DNA of 64,000 nucleotides, taken from positions 14,513,001 through 14,577,000 of the forward strand of contig OU015567.1 in assembly GCA_907165135.1 (NCBI GenBank), written 5' to 3'. Position 1 is the stretch's first letter, and each line of letters begins with the position of its first letter. Below are positions 46,501 to 57,224 of this stretch, piece after piece. Position numbers and translations under genes: made by a program. The notes beneath the pieces are model-generated. The model was given only the letters and a program-made list of their open reading frames with translations. It ran no database searches and had not been told where the DNA came from. Origin of the DNA: Oikopleura dioica (taxonomy: Eukaryota > Chordata > Appendicularia > Copelata > Oikopleuridae).

Positions 46501-46995
46501 ATGAGAGCGCGTCAATATCACCGTTGAAAACAGCAAATTCAAGAGCGAGACGCTCCCGGAGAATATTCACGAGATAGAATTGCGCGTCGTCTTGTCTCTT
46601 TCTTTCGAAATCTCTGTCAACAAGGATGATGACATTTGAAGTTGTCTTCAGCTCTTTTTCTTTTAAATTTCCGTCGTAATTCGTGAGTTGGGTCATTTGA
46701 CCTTGAACTTTTTCGGAAGAAGAATCTTTGTTGATTATTTGCATGGCGAAAGCACCCCAGGAACTGTTTCTTCGAATCGGCACAGATGATGTTATCCACT
46801 TGTTTTCCTTTGACGCATAATTTTGAAGATGATCCGTGAACTCATGAAAAGTGCTTTCAGAAATTTGAGTTGAAGAAGGTCCGATGATTGAAACGATCCC
46901 ATCCGTCCAAGAACGACCAAGCTGATCAAGAACTCGAAAGAACTCTCCTCCAATTTCTTCGTCTCTTTCCAAAAGAATCCCTACAGCATTTTGGC
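43548..46995 (-). CDS. TRPM-type cation channel (5' end uncertain)
   Basis: Transient receptor potential channel of the melastatin group. The long exon (45191 to about 46995) contains the helical TRPM homology region ending DPEERLFCWAMLFEYWDLA, MTMLKLASSGKCVHFIAQVG and LSNIWRGKF, then the first membrane segment. The next exon reads IFWTFTLFVEEIRQMF, a TRPM hallmark. Later exons give FAFSFMFMAYRSLIVFDVS and MIWKMFFQMFQFLLIMAIFI (S4-S5), the pore helix/filter region LFGAYYAIYGELFLGE, S6 and TRP-box region YMIIANILLLNLLIALFSST and IWKFSRYQTV, and a charged tail to the stop at 43548. The reading frame continues upstream of 46972 as LGQNAVGILLERDEE without an ATG, so 5' exons are missing. Two MITEs of one family interrupt the coding sequence (44161-44259, 44785-44884). 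Subfamily and ion selectivity cannot be assigned. Confidence 0.82.
44161..44259. repeat. MITE family copy C, occupying a TRPM coding interruption
   Basis: 99 bp, ends CTCGGCAACCTGTG and CACAGGTTGCCGAG, arms with AAACCTGAGTCAGGG. On the minus strand the TRPM frame is open up to its edge (CPSKTVISVL) and resumes immediately after it (SPFSDIFHGTYMI). The element alone makes up the interruption. A GT-AG splice inside it (CCT|GTGCAT...CTACACAG|G) would shift the frame. Confidence 0.8.
44785..44884. repeat. MITE family copy D, at an exon-intron border of TRPM
   Basis: 100 bp, ends TTCGGAAACCTGTG and CACAGGTTTCCGAA. On the minus strand it abuts the end of the exon reading GFDSISADL and forms the 5' part of an intron whose acceptor (CATGTTAG) lies about 35 nt beyond it. 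The donor must lie at or inside the MITE end. Confidence 0.75.
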
Positions 46996-47521
46996 CCAGG
47001 TCGTCATCAATCTGGGGTCTTGGAAGGTGAGGAGTCCAAATATGCAGGTGGTCTCACCTCGTTGTCTCGGGACCATGCAGATGCGAGCAAGTGCGGCGGA
47101 TCAATAGCGTAAACTGCCCTGCATCGCAGATAAAATCAACATCCGGTACCCCCCTTAGAGAGATTATTTGACGTAAACTGGAATTTTGGATAATATATTT
47201 CGACGATGAAATACACAAATCTACGAGATTTTGAGAAATACACAATGAATATGAGTTTGTACAAATTAAAATCCGCCGTAAACTGACTCAAACTAAACGA
47301 TTGGCTCATCTGGAATGCCTAATTGGTGGCAAATTTCTCGGATATTTCTAGGAGATAATAAAAATAAGAACTTTTAAATTAAATTGATTTGAGTTCTCGG
47401 ACAATTTTATTTTCTTTAGAACAAAGATTCAACATTCATCATGCTACGTAAAAACGCACTTTTGATATAGGTTTTTTATTGCTTTGGAATGTATGAATAA
47501 AAGCGTGAAAAGACATGAAAT

Positions 47522-47690
47522 CTACACAACTTGCTTCGAATGATTTTTGGACTCTTCGATGCCCGCTTCCTTCCAAAAAGCGTCTTGCCAAAACTTCGTC
47601 AAATCTCCCAGTTTTCCGCCACATTCTAGCATTTGAATCTGATCCCTCGGATAACAATCGAAATCCCCCTTTTTTGCTCGATCGTTAATT
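47522..47690 (-). CDS. terminal exon of an unassigned gene
   Basis: A minus-strand frame reading GDFDCYPRDQIQMLECGGK, then GDLTKFWQDAFWKEAGIEES, ends at TAG 47522-47524. It is strongly protein-like in composition and is followed within 60 nt by an AATAAA on the minus strand (near 47470). No ATG is present and an in-frame stop lies just upstream, so it must be a 3' exon reached by splicing. The ECGGK...FW words loosely recall the C-terminal part of ArfGAP domains, too little to name. Its upstream exons were not located; the hAT element and tRNA lie on that side. Confidence 0.4.
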
Positions 47691-47874
47691 TAGAAGCCCC
47701 AAAGGGGTCGCAAAATGCTTCCGCGAATAATTGATCAATTTATGGGAATTTATTTTTATCCGAGCCTTGGAGGTCGTTTGGATGTTCAATTGAGAGTAAC
47801 TTTCAATGGCTTCATAAAACAATCTCAAAGAAAAAGGTCACGTGACCCCGAGTGACCTCGAAGTTAGCTGCAAG

Positions 47875-48749
47875 CAGGGATGTGCATTCGCAGCGCAAAA
47901 TCCGCAAAACAGCGCAAAATGCGGGATTTTTCATTCTGCAGCGCAAAACAGCGCAAAATCAGCCCCAAAAATTTCCGCAATTTTTCCGCAGAATTGCGCG
48001 CAAAAGCGCATTTTGCGCGAAAATTGTATTGCAAATTGCATTTTGCGGGATTTTGCGTAGAATTTCTACATTTTTTCCTTTCCCGATTTTGAAATAATTC
48101 CCAACATAGAACAGTCCGATATCGTAGTAAACAGACCGGTCATTTTGCCGGCAAAAATAAACCGGTCGGTTCAATGAAATTTTGCTGGGTGATTATTCAG
48201 TTTTTCATACTCAGCCCCATTCCTTGATTTCTAAATTTAAGGGGCTTGACAAAGGCTTGGAACTCTGAGTTGATCAATCTCAGTTTGTCCCCAACCCCAC
48301 CCACACCCATCATTTAAAAAATCTATATTATCATTGTTTTTATGGTTCTTTTTGAAAATCTTGAAAATAACTTTTTATAGCCCTGGAATAATGTCCCCAA
48401 AATTTTATCTCTCCATTTCAAGTAGAAATAAATGGGGCGAAAAATACCACAAAATTCGCATATTTTCGCAAAATGTGCGAAAATCCCGCAAAATGCGCGA
48501 AAATCCCGCTAAATTCGCAAAATTACGCAAATTGCGTGTCATCTGCGCAATCCGCGATTCCGCAAAAAGCGCAAAATCCGCAAAATTTTCGCAAAATCAT
48601 CAAATTTTGATTTTCCGCAAAACAGCGCAGAATTCCGCAAATTGCGCGATATTTGGATTTTGCAGCGCAAAACAGCGCAAAATGGACCCCAAAATTTCTG
48701 CAATCGCAGCGCAGCGCAAAGCAAAAATTTTTGCGAATACACATCCCTG
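47875..48749. mobile_element. non-autonomous hAT-like transposon
   Basis: 875 bp with terminal inverted repeat CAGGGATGTG(C/T)ATTCGC and an exact 8-bp direct duplication GCTGCAAG on both sides (47867-47874, 48750-48757). Both subterminal zones are packed with GCGCAAAA/CCGCAAAA words in opposite orientation, likely transposase-binding repeats. No transposase frame. TIR sequence plus 8-bp duplication fit the hAT superfamily. It ends 40 bp before a tRNA gene. Confidence 0.9.
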
Positions 48750-48789
48750 GCTGCAAGAATCACTAGAATAATGAACGAGCGCTTTCCAA

Positions 48790-48862
48790 GGGGGTGTAGC
48801 TCAAATGGTAGAGCGCTCGCTTAGCATGCGAGAGGTACCGGGATCGATACCCGGCATCTCCA
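48790..48862 (+). tRNA. tRNA-Ala, anticodon AGC
   Basis: 73 nt. Acceptor stem GGGGGTG pairs with CATCTCC (two G-U pairs), followed by A as discriminator. The A-box (TAGCTCAAATGGTAGAGC) and B-box (GGATCGATACC) are intact. The anticodon stem is CTCGC/GCGAG around TTAGCAT, giving anticodon AGC, and the T-stem is CCGGG/CCCGG. No intron. A T-rich run (CTTTTTT) 5 nt downstream can terminate Pol III. Confidence 0.95.
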
Positions 48863-49002
48863 CATCTTTTTTCGAAGCCGTTCCTGTGTGCGGCTTTTGC
48901 AGATTCGCGGCTTTTTTCGCCCCACTTGAAGCTCAACTGCATTCCAATAAGCGCAGCTATGAAAAAAATCGAGCCTAGGCAAAGGAAAAGGTCACTTACA
49001 AG

Positions 49003-49499
49003 TCAAAGTAGCGAGAATGACTGAAATCGCTTTGGCAGCATCTGATCCTGGTGTTGAATTTTCCTCCTTTTTCTTAAAAAGCGTCTTTTTTGAAGAGTTG
49101 AAATGGAACTTACAGTGATAGTGATGACGATAAGAGCCATTTGAAAGAGAATGAGGAGTCCTGAAGTCCCCATTTGCAGCAAATAGTACTTCTTCGAGTT
49201 CTGCTGGTTTTTATTCTTCTCTGTTCTAGCAATAACTTTCAATCTGTCTGTAACACCTCTACTTACAGGAATCGCAAGTTCATCTTTTCCAGCAAATGCT
49301 TCGGATCAAAGTCTTCGGGCAACACTGGCTTCGGCTTCGGCATCAAATTCGGCAAGTCGGTTTTTCTCGAGCTGGAACCAATTCCAGAGTCGAACTTTTC
49401 TGTTTCACTAAAATCGGTTTCCTCAATCATTATTTTCTTAAAATACGAATAGAACAATCTTTCGGAGAGAATTTTTTTTCTCAAAAAGTCAAGTGACAT
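49003..49499 (-). CDS. small single-pass membrane protein, unassigned
   Basis: Starts at ATG 49499 (MSLDFLRKKILSERLFYSYF), with an acidic/Ser middle (EETDFSETEKFDSGIGSSS) and a Pro-rich LPNLMPKPKPVLPEDFDP. The frame breaks at a GTAAGT near 49266. It resumes in another frame reading KVIARTEKNKNQQNSKKYY and a hydrophobic helix GTSGLLILFQMALIVITIT, and ends at TGA 49003-49005, possibly after a 93-nt in-phase intron. The break would need an intron of only about 23-31 nt, short even here, so the exon border is uncertain. About 120-150 residues; a tail-anchored or type II topology is plausible. No family recognised. Confidence 0.45.
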
Positions 49500-50644
49500 C
49501 TCGAGAGCCGCTTTGATGGAATTAGGATATCTGATATTTTGAGCATTGATTGATTTTCCTGTAAATAAGCGATTCAGAGTTATTTTTAGCGGAATTGAAG
49601 ACTCTTGTCTCTTGTCTATTTTTTCAAATTACCGGTAGTTTTTGCACTCGGACATTGTTTCGCATCCGCTGGATTCACCTTCGTCCTTTTTTTTTTATTT
49701 TAAAAATTCGAGCCTTCTTTAGGGCTATTTTCTCTAAATAAAATCATTCCTGTAAGTCTCTCTGCGTCATAATTGAACTGTCAGTCTTCAAGTTTGAGCT
49801 TGTCGTTCTCTCTGGGGCGTCTTATTGTGTCTGCGATAGTCTTATTGAGCTTTTGCTCCTCTCGCGCAGGAGGAACGATTTCAAATTTGGCGCCACCTTC
49901 AGGCAGGATAATCCGCCCTACGGCAGGGGTAAAATTTAGTGCAGGTGATATTGACTTTTTGCATCGATTTTACAAAAATGAAGCTAAAGGACAGTCAAAT
50001 TTTCTGCTTATCAGGATGCTCAATATAATATGCTAAATAATATAATTGTTTAATGATTTAATTAGTTTCCTTTTGAATTATTCGAGTATTTCTTTGTCAA
50101 ATATGCGTTTTGATTATTCTTAATTAATTTACAACTGGGTTATCCTTATGGAATCCAGTCAATGTGACCCAATTTATAACCCTGCGCCAGACAATCAAAT
50201 TATCCACTGCATCGAAATTAAAAACCGATAAAAATATTTTTTAGAATAATTTATTTGAATGTAAATTTATGTATATATGAATTGAACAGTGATAAATACT
50301 TGGTTTCGATATGTTAATCGACGTAATTATGAATACAATAAAATATATTTCCCAGAATAACCATCAAACCCTACAGATCCAATACGTGACCCCACTAGCC
50401 CGAGCGTGAGAACGAGTGTGGAAAGTTGGGGGAAAAAGAAGCAAAAGTTTCTAGAACGAGTGTTGTTGAGAGGGCGCCCGCGCAGTGGGGTGTCAGTTTC
50501 ACTTTTACGAAGATGACGAAAAGGTAAAAAATAGAAAAATTCCTCATTCCGGCCAGTTTAGTAGAAACTGAGCTGTAGAATTCGAGAAGTCAAGAAGGCG
50601 AATCGGTTTTTACCGTTCCGTAATCTTCTTTATGTTCCCTGGTC
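49500..50644. other. intergenic region, nothing recognised
   Basis: AT-rich sequence without a supported gene. A perfect TTCTAGAA dyad near 50452 resembles a minimal heat-shock element, but a single site is weak evidence. The left boundary of the retroelement could lie in this stretch. Confidence 0.4.
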
Positions 50645-50645
50645 T

Positions 50646-50791
50646 GGCTCATTCCTATCTTATGTAGTAGAATTCGTAGCGTACCAGTGGTTTCACCCTA
50701 CTTTTGGCTCATTCCTCTTCAGAGTTGAATTTGTAGCGTAAAGAGGGGGCTCATTCCTCCTTTGGTTTTGTTGGGAGTAGAATTTGTAGCG
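50646..50791 (+). repeat. three imperfect direct repeats upstream of the retroelement genes
   Basis: Units at 50646-50681, 50706-50738 and 50748-50791 each begin GGCTCATTCCT and end (G)AATT(C/T)GTAGCG, with variable spacers. They lie about 360-500 bp before the TATA box. They may be protein-binding repeats of a terminal or promoter region. Confidence 0.6.
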
Positions 50792-51121
50792 AGTAATTTC
50801 AGTCGCCTTTACTGTAACCATCTACTATAAGCCTACTACGCTTATTGGTAAATTAAAAGGAAAAAGGGTGGTATTTACGCCCAATCCTTGACAGACTAGA
50901 TCGCCCAGGAGGTTTTTTACTGCACCTGCAAGTGGATTCAGGGTGACTAACCGCGAAAATTCAAAAAAGGCGGAAAGCCGATTGGCCAGAAGGGTGCACC
51001 TCACGAGGAAAAAGGTTTTAAACCGCCTCCTGATTGGCGGCCCGGCCTCCAGTCTGAGAAAAAAGAGAAAGTGGGAGAAGAATATCGGGGAAAAAACGTT
51101 TCCGGATTTGGGAAAACAAAA

Positions 51122-51278
51122 GGATTCTAGAGAAACTGTGCATCTGTTCTATATAAGAGTATTTGCCCATAAAAATCACCTTTTTTCACCACCTAGCCCT
51201 GCTCTTAAGATTGTGTTAGGAGAATTGGGACCGTTTTCACCCAACAATAACAAATAGTTTTGGTGGATTCTAGAGAAA
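51122..51278 (+). repeat. 14-bp direct repeat flanking the retroelement leader
   Basis: GGATTCTAGAGAAA occurs at 51122-51135 and 51265-51278, on either side of the TATA box and putative transcription start. It may mark a terminal-repeat border or a binding site; with only two copies its role is open. Confidence 0.45.
51150..51157 (+). promoter_or_regulatory. TATA box of the retroelement
   Basis: TATATAAG, a canonical TATA sequence, 160 nt before the ORF1 ATG and in an otherwise non-coding stretch. Transcription would begin near 51180. A TATA box just upstream of the first acceptor fits one transcript covering all ORFs. Confidence 0.5.
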
Positions 51279-51302
51279 AAGGGATTGAAATTAACAATTT
51301 CC

Positions 51303-51308
51303 TTTTAG
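51303..51308 (+). promoter_or_regulatory. splice acceptor before retroelement ORF1
   Basis: TTTTAG followed by a single A and the ORF1 ATG, the same AG|A-ATG arrangement found in host operon genes of this window. Confidence 0.6.
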
Positions 51309-51309
51309 A

Positions 51310-54300
51310 ATGGGACACCCTATATTACAACCGCGTCTAATGGACGCGGCAACGTTTATTGGAGATCGGGGAGAATGCTGGACAAGAGTCGGTCTCATTC
51401 CGTGGAACAGCACCAACACTCAGAACGTCTTCCTCATCTTCAACTTTCAAATCAAGACGGGCCTCGGCCCGGTGTTCGATTGGGCGGTAAGTAAATTGGT
51501 TCACCCAACGTTCAAAAGCTTTTTTACCCAAATACAGATAATGTATAAAATGGCTAATTTAGAAACGATTCACGGCAACGGAACAAATGGCGGAAGCTTT
51601 GGACGAATTCACAGTTGTGAAGGTCACCATCATCCCATTGGAGCAAGTTGTGGCAGCTTTGGTGAGACGAAAAGCCAGGTACATATTGTCAGAATAATAT
51701 GCATTTCAAAAGATGAAACTGGGCTATGTAACCCGGATAACCCAACTAACAACTATCTGTTCAGTTTCAAGAACACCGTGGAACGATTGGAAGCCTGGGT
51801 TGCGTTTCAATTCCCAGATTTTGCTTTTGGAAAGAAGTTGAAATGGCATCTCCCCCAGTGTGACCGATTTGCCTCGGCCACCCCACACATTGGAACAGAC
51901 AAGAATCCGTCTCTGGAGAAGGTAGTGAAATACTTCAGCACCGCCAACACCACTTTCCCGTCGATCAGAATGGAAGTTACTGGGGTGGACGAGCCGGAGA
52001 TCGAGTCAGACCTGATGCAGCGCATTCACAATGCCCGAATCGAAGAAGCCCTCACCCTTTTCACCCTCACAGACTCGGATGGCAAACTCCAGATGATTGG
52101 ACCAGAGGCGCCAATGGCGGAAGTTGGGAAAAGACCAGTGCCACCAGTTTACTTTCAAGAGGAGAGAGTGGATGAACTGGTTAGGACTTGGGACGAACAA
52201 TTCCTCAAGCCTCGAACGCCAGCGATGGGCTGCTCGACCCCTACTATCAACATTATCAACACCGCCACTATTGACGATTTGGTCAGAAAGGTGTTCCACA
52301 AACTCCCCAAGGCCGAAGCTACGCCGGATCGCCTGCGTGATATCGCAGCAGCAGCTCTTATGGACAAAATCCCACCACCCTTCACCAAATACACCTCCAT
52401 CAACAAATTGGCGGAAGTATTGGAACATTTGGCGAACATAGACGAAAATACAGAAAGGCTGGAGCTGTTGGAGAAAGCCGAGCTCATTCTGCGCCATGAA
52501 AAGATCAGCACTAAAACCGACGACCTATGGCTTGAATTGGCCATTTGGGGACGAAAGATATTGGAGAAGATGTGGGAATGGGTGAAAAAGTTAAGAACCA
52601 ACCCTTTCCGAATCCCAGCAGATATGGTGTTTTACGAAGTGGCCAAGAAGGTATCCAGCTTCAACAGCGACGAAGGGAGAATGCACCTATCGCTCTTGGG
52701 AAACACACTACCACCATCTCTAGTCGCCACCAGCAAACGTGGTGAATTCCTGGCAATAGTGGTGGATTATAAGACAGTGAAAGTCCTCCTTCTTCCCAAA
52801 TTTGTCCCCAAAGAGATGGGAATTTTCGAAAAGGAGTTTGTAAAGGTGGTGGAATCCCTCAAGGAGCTGGCGTCGGAACACATCTCGGTGGATCTTCCCC
52901 GACTCATCCACGGCATCAAGAACAACTGTGTATCCTGGAACGAATGGCGAAAAATGGTGGACGAAATAAAGGAATGGCCGGCGGTGAAAACATGTGGCTA
53001 TTGGGTGTACCGACTGCCGAACCTGAAATCACCATTAGCTATTGGCCTTTCGAAAACATTGGGGCCAATTCTGAAGGATTTGGATGACCGACGTTTTGGA
53101 ACGATCTGTAAAACTTGGGCAGCCCGGTTTGGCCAAGACCCAACTCACACTTATGAAAGACCTATGGTTCAAGTGGAGAAACCGTTCTTTCAACCGATGG
53201 AATGGGATTTTTTGGTGGATAATTGGGAAGAAGCTCCGGTGTTCAAGAAGAGAGTCGACAGTGCCCTCATGTGTGGCGCACACGGTTGCGTGGAAATGGA
53301 CGTGGATTTTATGTCCTGCGCAAAATGCTTCCAGCTCACTTCAGACCTTCTCGTGAAGGAAAATGACTCCCTTATGGTGCCAACTTTCAAGGACAACAAG
53401 GTGAAGACTTTCGCCATCGAAAGGACAACGTACAACCAACCGATGGATTTGTACAACTCCAAAATGAGAGCCCAGTTTCTAAGAGACGCACTTGCCCTTC
53501 ACAACCCAACAAGAAATTACGACATCCCCAACAAAGCAATCGTTGGAGCAGCAATGAGGAGATATGGAAATGCCACGGAGATTCGTTGGGGTTCGAGAGA
53601 ACTGCTCGGAAACGAGAAATTGGTGAACGCGGTGGAGCTGGTGCTAGCGGAACACGAACACGTAAACGACCCGGAATTCCTGGAGGCATGGAAGACAACA
53701 ATACCGCTGGAGCTTATGCCACGATTGAGCGCAGAGAGAATGTACATCCCCACCCCTCATTTTCGCCCGATAGTCTCACCTACGGATCAGGAAATTGAGG
53801 ACTCCTCGTCCGATAGCGCTTCCTCCACCATGTCCGAACAACGACCTTTGGAAATTCGGGAGATCCCTTCGGCTTACACAAACCCAGAAGTAAAACCACC
53901 ACCGCTAGGATATTACGCAATGGCCTACAAGCAGCGAAAAGGCTTGGTTCTGGTGGTACGTATGGACGAATCGATTGAAAATACCCGAATTCTAAATGGA
54001 CCGACGGTCATCAAAATAGCGAATGGTCGGGAGATGGTATGCATCGACAATTCAACCCCACAAGCAGAATTATTGGCCCATGAACGAGCGGCGGTGGAGG
54101 AGTTGGGTTTCAATGTTGGAGAGCTCACTCAAAAGATGCGAGAGCTAGCGAGTTACCCATATCAGGAGGGTAAAATTCATGGCTTCCCGGAGTTAACTGT
54201 TCTCAACGAGTACGCAGCGCGATACAAACACGTCTCGTTTGTGGTGCATGCGGACTCTTTCATCCTCCACCAGCACATGAAACTCTACTGGCAACAACTT

Positions 54301-56809
54301 CGTTTGCATCGGGCGACAACGGAAGAACAGAATTTCACCATCACAACCCTACGCACAGAAAGTGAAGCTCTCCCCCAATGTTACTTCGTCTCCAAAGCCC
54401 AGGCACATGTCAAAATCTGGCGACCAATAAGGAAATCCCTCACCCAAAAGATCATCTGGAACCCTAAACACCACGACCAAGTAAAAGATCTGGAATTTTA
54501 TGGACATATGGTGGCAGCTACGTATTTCGAACCAGGCCTCGCTGCGGAAAACTTGATCGGACTCCCGGTCCGAGATTTGTTCCCCAAAATCGACAACCAA
54601 AATGCGCGAATCCGAGAACGAATTGAAGATGGGGCGAACATGTTGGCACTCATGTTTGAGTTGAACGACAAAGATCAGCTGGACAGTTTGGTGGTGGGGA
54701 ATGGCTCACTGTCGGTGAAAAGCAGCCAATGGCAGGAGCGTTTCCATTTCTCTGCAAAACAGAGAGAAAGAATGAGAAACCACCAAGAAAAGAACATCCG
54801 TCGCCTGCAGCTAGAAGGTTTGGGGATGATGCGAAACCATTTTCCAGAGGTGTTCAACTCTGCGAAGATGACTGAATGGCTGGAGAAGAAGCTGAAGCCG
54901 GACATCCGATTTCACTCCCCTCAAATTATGGAAGGTATCCGAAAGGGCTTCCTGGAAAGCCTACACATCCTCCAAACTACCCAGAATGAAAAGAACCGTC
55001 GGGTAGAGACAGCTTTGGAGAAAGTGTTCACGGACAGAAAAGGAGAACCTGCGGAGACCAACAACCCAAATCGCCGACTCCCAATAGTCAACTGGATGGA
55101 CGCCAACACAACTGGAGGTTTGGGGGTCTTGCGGAAAATGGAGGAGAAGAAATATCGTATCTCAACCTTATTCCTTCAAGAAAATATCAAAGAAGGCCGA
55201 CCATATGAAGAGGCGGCGAAAAGGGCCAAAAGGAGACGAGAAGTTTTGGAGAAAGAAATGCGCCAGCTAAACGTGCACGATCTTCAGGATTCACTGGATA
55301 ATGAGGAGATCAAGGTTCCCAAGCCGCTCAAACCCGACAGCTCAGAGTATAAGAAGTTCAGCTTTACCATCCCGGTAGATAAGCGAACAGAAGAAGATTG
55401 GAGACGATTGGAAAGGGAACAAGAAAAGGAGACAGAAGAAGCGCTCAAGAAAGCTGCGGAAAGAGCGGAGGAATCAGACTCCTCCTGCACTGATACTGAA
55501 CCCACCACCTTCTTTTTTGTTCCAGATGAAAATGTGCAGGATTGGGGAGAACTTATGTGTGCTGATGAGAAGTCGGGAAGTTCGGCAACAGCTTCAGAAA
55601 ACACAACGATCACGGTGATCAATAAACAACCGGAAGTACAGCCAATACAGCCGGAGGAAGTGAAATCACCAGAGTCGGGAGAAACGGGGGATGAGACAAT
55701 CACCACACCTTCAAGACCGGCTTTAGCCTCAAACGAAGTGGAAGCCGAAGCGGAAGAGGAAGACTCGGGCATCCAAACAGCGCCTAAAATCGACCCAACA
55801 CAACCTCAGGGCAGAACGACTCCGATGTTTGACCAGATTGTGGAAAATGTGGTGGAAGCTGATGAGGACACGGACGTCCGTGTCCACTACAGTTCTGATC
55901 TTCAGGGAACCCTTGAATATTGGAACAAAAAGGCTGAACAACCGGAAACATCGGGCGACCACCCTCAAACATCACACCAAGGACAAGCAACAGAAACAGC
56001 AGACCCAACCGATCCTGAAGAAAAGAAGCGAGCGGAAGCAGCTGAAGAAGCTTTGGTGGCACAAGTGCAACAACTAGGGGTAAATCCAGACGAACTGAAC
56101 AGCCGTGAAAAGGCAGTGGCGGATTGGTTGCTAAATGGCCTTAAAATCGTCCCATCAAAACAAAACCAACAATTGAAATTCCAACGAGGAATGGAGAATA
56201 GGGTGAAAGTCAGCCTGGAGCTGGAAGTCGTGCCTGAAGAAGTCATGGGCGCAGAATCACTGGTAGCTTTACCACCCGTTAAAGAACCGGTCGCGCAAGC
56301 ACAGATTGCCCGAAGGCTGCTCCCAGAATTTGGAATTAATTCCCCCCAACAAACAGTAGCGCGAAGCCAAATTGTGGTGGATCTCACGGCTCAAGAAATT
56401 CGCAAGGTGCACCGAATGGCGTTATTCATCTCTGATGTCGCGGTCACCGGGAGAAATATGGAATTTGTGGAAGAAGAGGCGCAGGAATTGTGCGCGATCC
56501 TTCACCAAAGTAAGTCTCAAAGAGGGTCAAAGAATTATTCCGAAAAGCGTTTGAAAAAGGTCTAAACTAACAAATGTGTTTAGAACCTCTGGCAGTCACC
56601 CAAACAATTGCAAATTTTGCAAAAGAAGACTCCGCCTTGCGATGCGATATTATTCGTAGGGAACTGGCAAAAGCGGTGAAAAAACTGCGAATTCAGGTAA
56701 GACCTTATCAGCCCCAATTATGAATGAATCCTCACTCTTAAATAAGGGAGGCATCCGGCTTTGGGCGATGGATTTTCTACCACTGGAAGAAGAAGCAGAG
56801 ATGAAATAG
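51310..56809 (+). CDS. retroelement ORF1, unrecognised protein of about 1,780 residues
   Basis: One open frame runs from ATG 51310 to a stop at 56565 (1,751 codons). A GTAAGT donor at 56510 and acceptor TGTTTAG ending 56583, with a CTAAC branch-point-like word, define a 74-nt intron. It continues the protein (KPLAVTQTIANFAKED) to 56695, then via a second short intron to a stop at 56804 or 56809. Another 51-nt GTAAGT...ACAG segment (51487-51537) is in phase and could be spliced. The protein has no signal peptide or membrane segment. It has a Cys4 zinc-ribbon-like motif (C655, C660, C670, C673), mostly helical domains, and a charged, Glu-rich, likely disordered C-terminal third (about 1370-1570). 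I recognise no RT, protease, helicase or polymerase motif. Its place at the 5' end suggests a structural or regulatory role, an inference. Confidence 0.75.
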
Positions 56810-57224
56810 CGGTCCACGCATAACTAGCACCACTTCACGAACACCCGAAAGGGATAGCCCGGAAAGAAGGGTTTTTTCTTGTGTTTATTTGGATATTTGG
56901 GTTTTGCATTCCTTCACCTCACAGATAATATATATATTCACCACACTTTCAAAAATTCTCGTGTTTTCTTGCTTGAAAAGTTCACGGTTATTTAGTTAGA
57001 AAAAGGACAGAAACTCTTTTCCCTCAATCATTGAACAGCGGTTGTGCTTTCGGGCCCTCTCAAAGGAACTCGGACTAAAGGTCAAATCTATTTGGCTGGG
57101 TCTGAAGTTGCGATGAGGGGCAACCCGAGGGGCGGAAGTTGTTTGCTGGTTGGGGAGAAAATTGGGTTGAGAAAATATGTCAAATAATAGCGGAAATGTT
57201 ATTTAGAAGGTTTCCCGGGACAAT
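56810..57224 (+). other. retroelement spacer between ORF1 and ORF2
   Basis: About 415 nt without a coding frame, T-rich in the first half. It ends in the TTTAG acceptor at 57202-57206. It is the longest non-coding gap inside the element and could hold a polyadenylation or outron region; no AATAAA was seen. Confidence 0.5.
57202..57206 (+). promoter_or_regulatory. splice acceptor before retroelement ORF2
   Basis: TTTAG 18 nt before the ORF2 ATG; no ATG lies between. Confidence 0.55.

Noticed and set aside
47439-47657. 72-codon minus-strand frame without ATG
   Set aside because: The neighbouring frame on the same strand (ending at 47522) is far more protein-like; this one is its shadow.
47875-48749. 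CRISPR-like look of repeated GCGCAAAA units
   Set aside because: Units vary in length and spacing, lie in a transposon with TIRs and an 8-bp duplication, and the genome is eukaryotic.
48334-48771. 145-codon frame over the hAT element's right half
   Set aside because: Entirely made of GCGCAAAA-type repeats; a low-complexity artefact.
50447-50460. Heat-shock-element-like TTCTAGAA near the retroelement
   Set aside because: Only one perfect dyad, about 700 bp from the TATA box; insufficient to claim stress control.
50943-51257. 104-codon frame before retroelement ORF1
   Set aside because: It begins with GTG, spans the TATA box and putative transcription start, and has no protein-like signature; treated as leader sequence.
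51679-51764. GTACAT...TTCAG segment in ORF1 with a CTAAC branch-like word
   Set aside because: It looks like an 86-nt intron, but removing it shifts ORF1 out of its 1,600-codon frame, so it is probably coding unless another nearby intron compensates.
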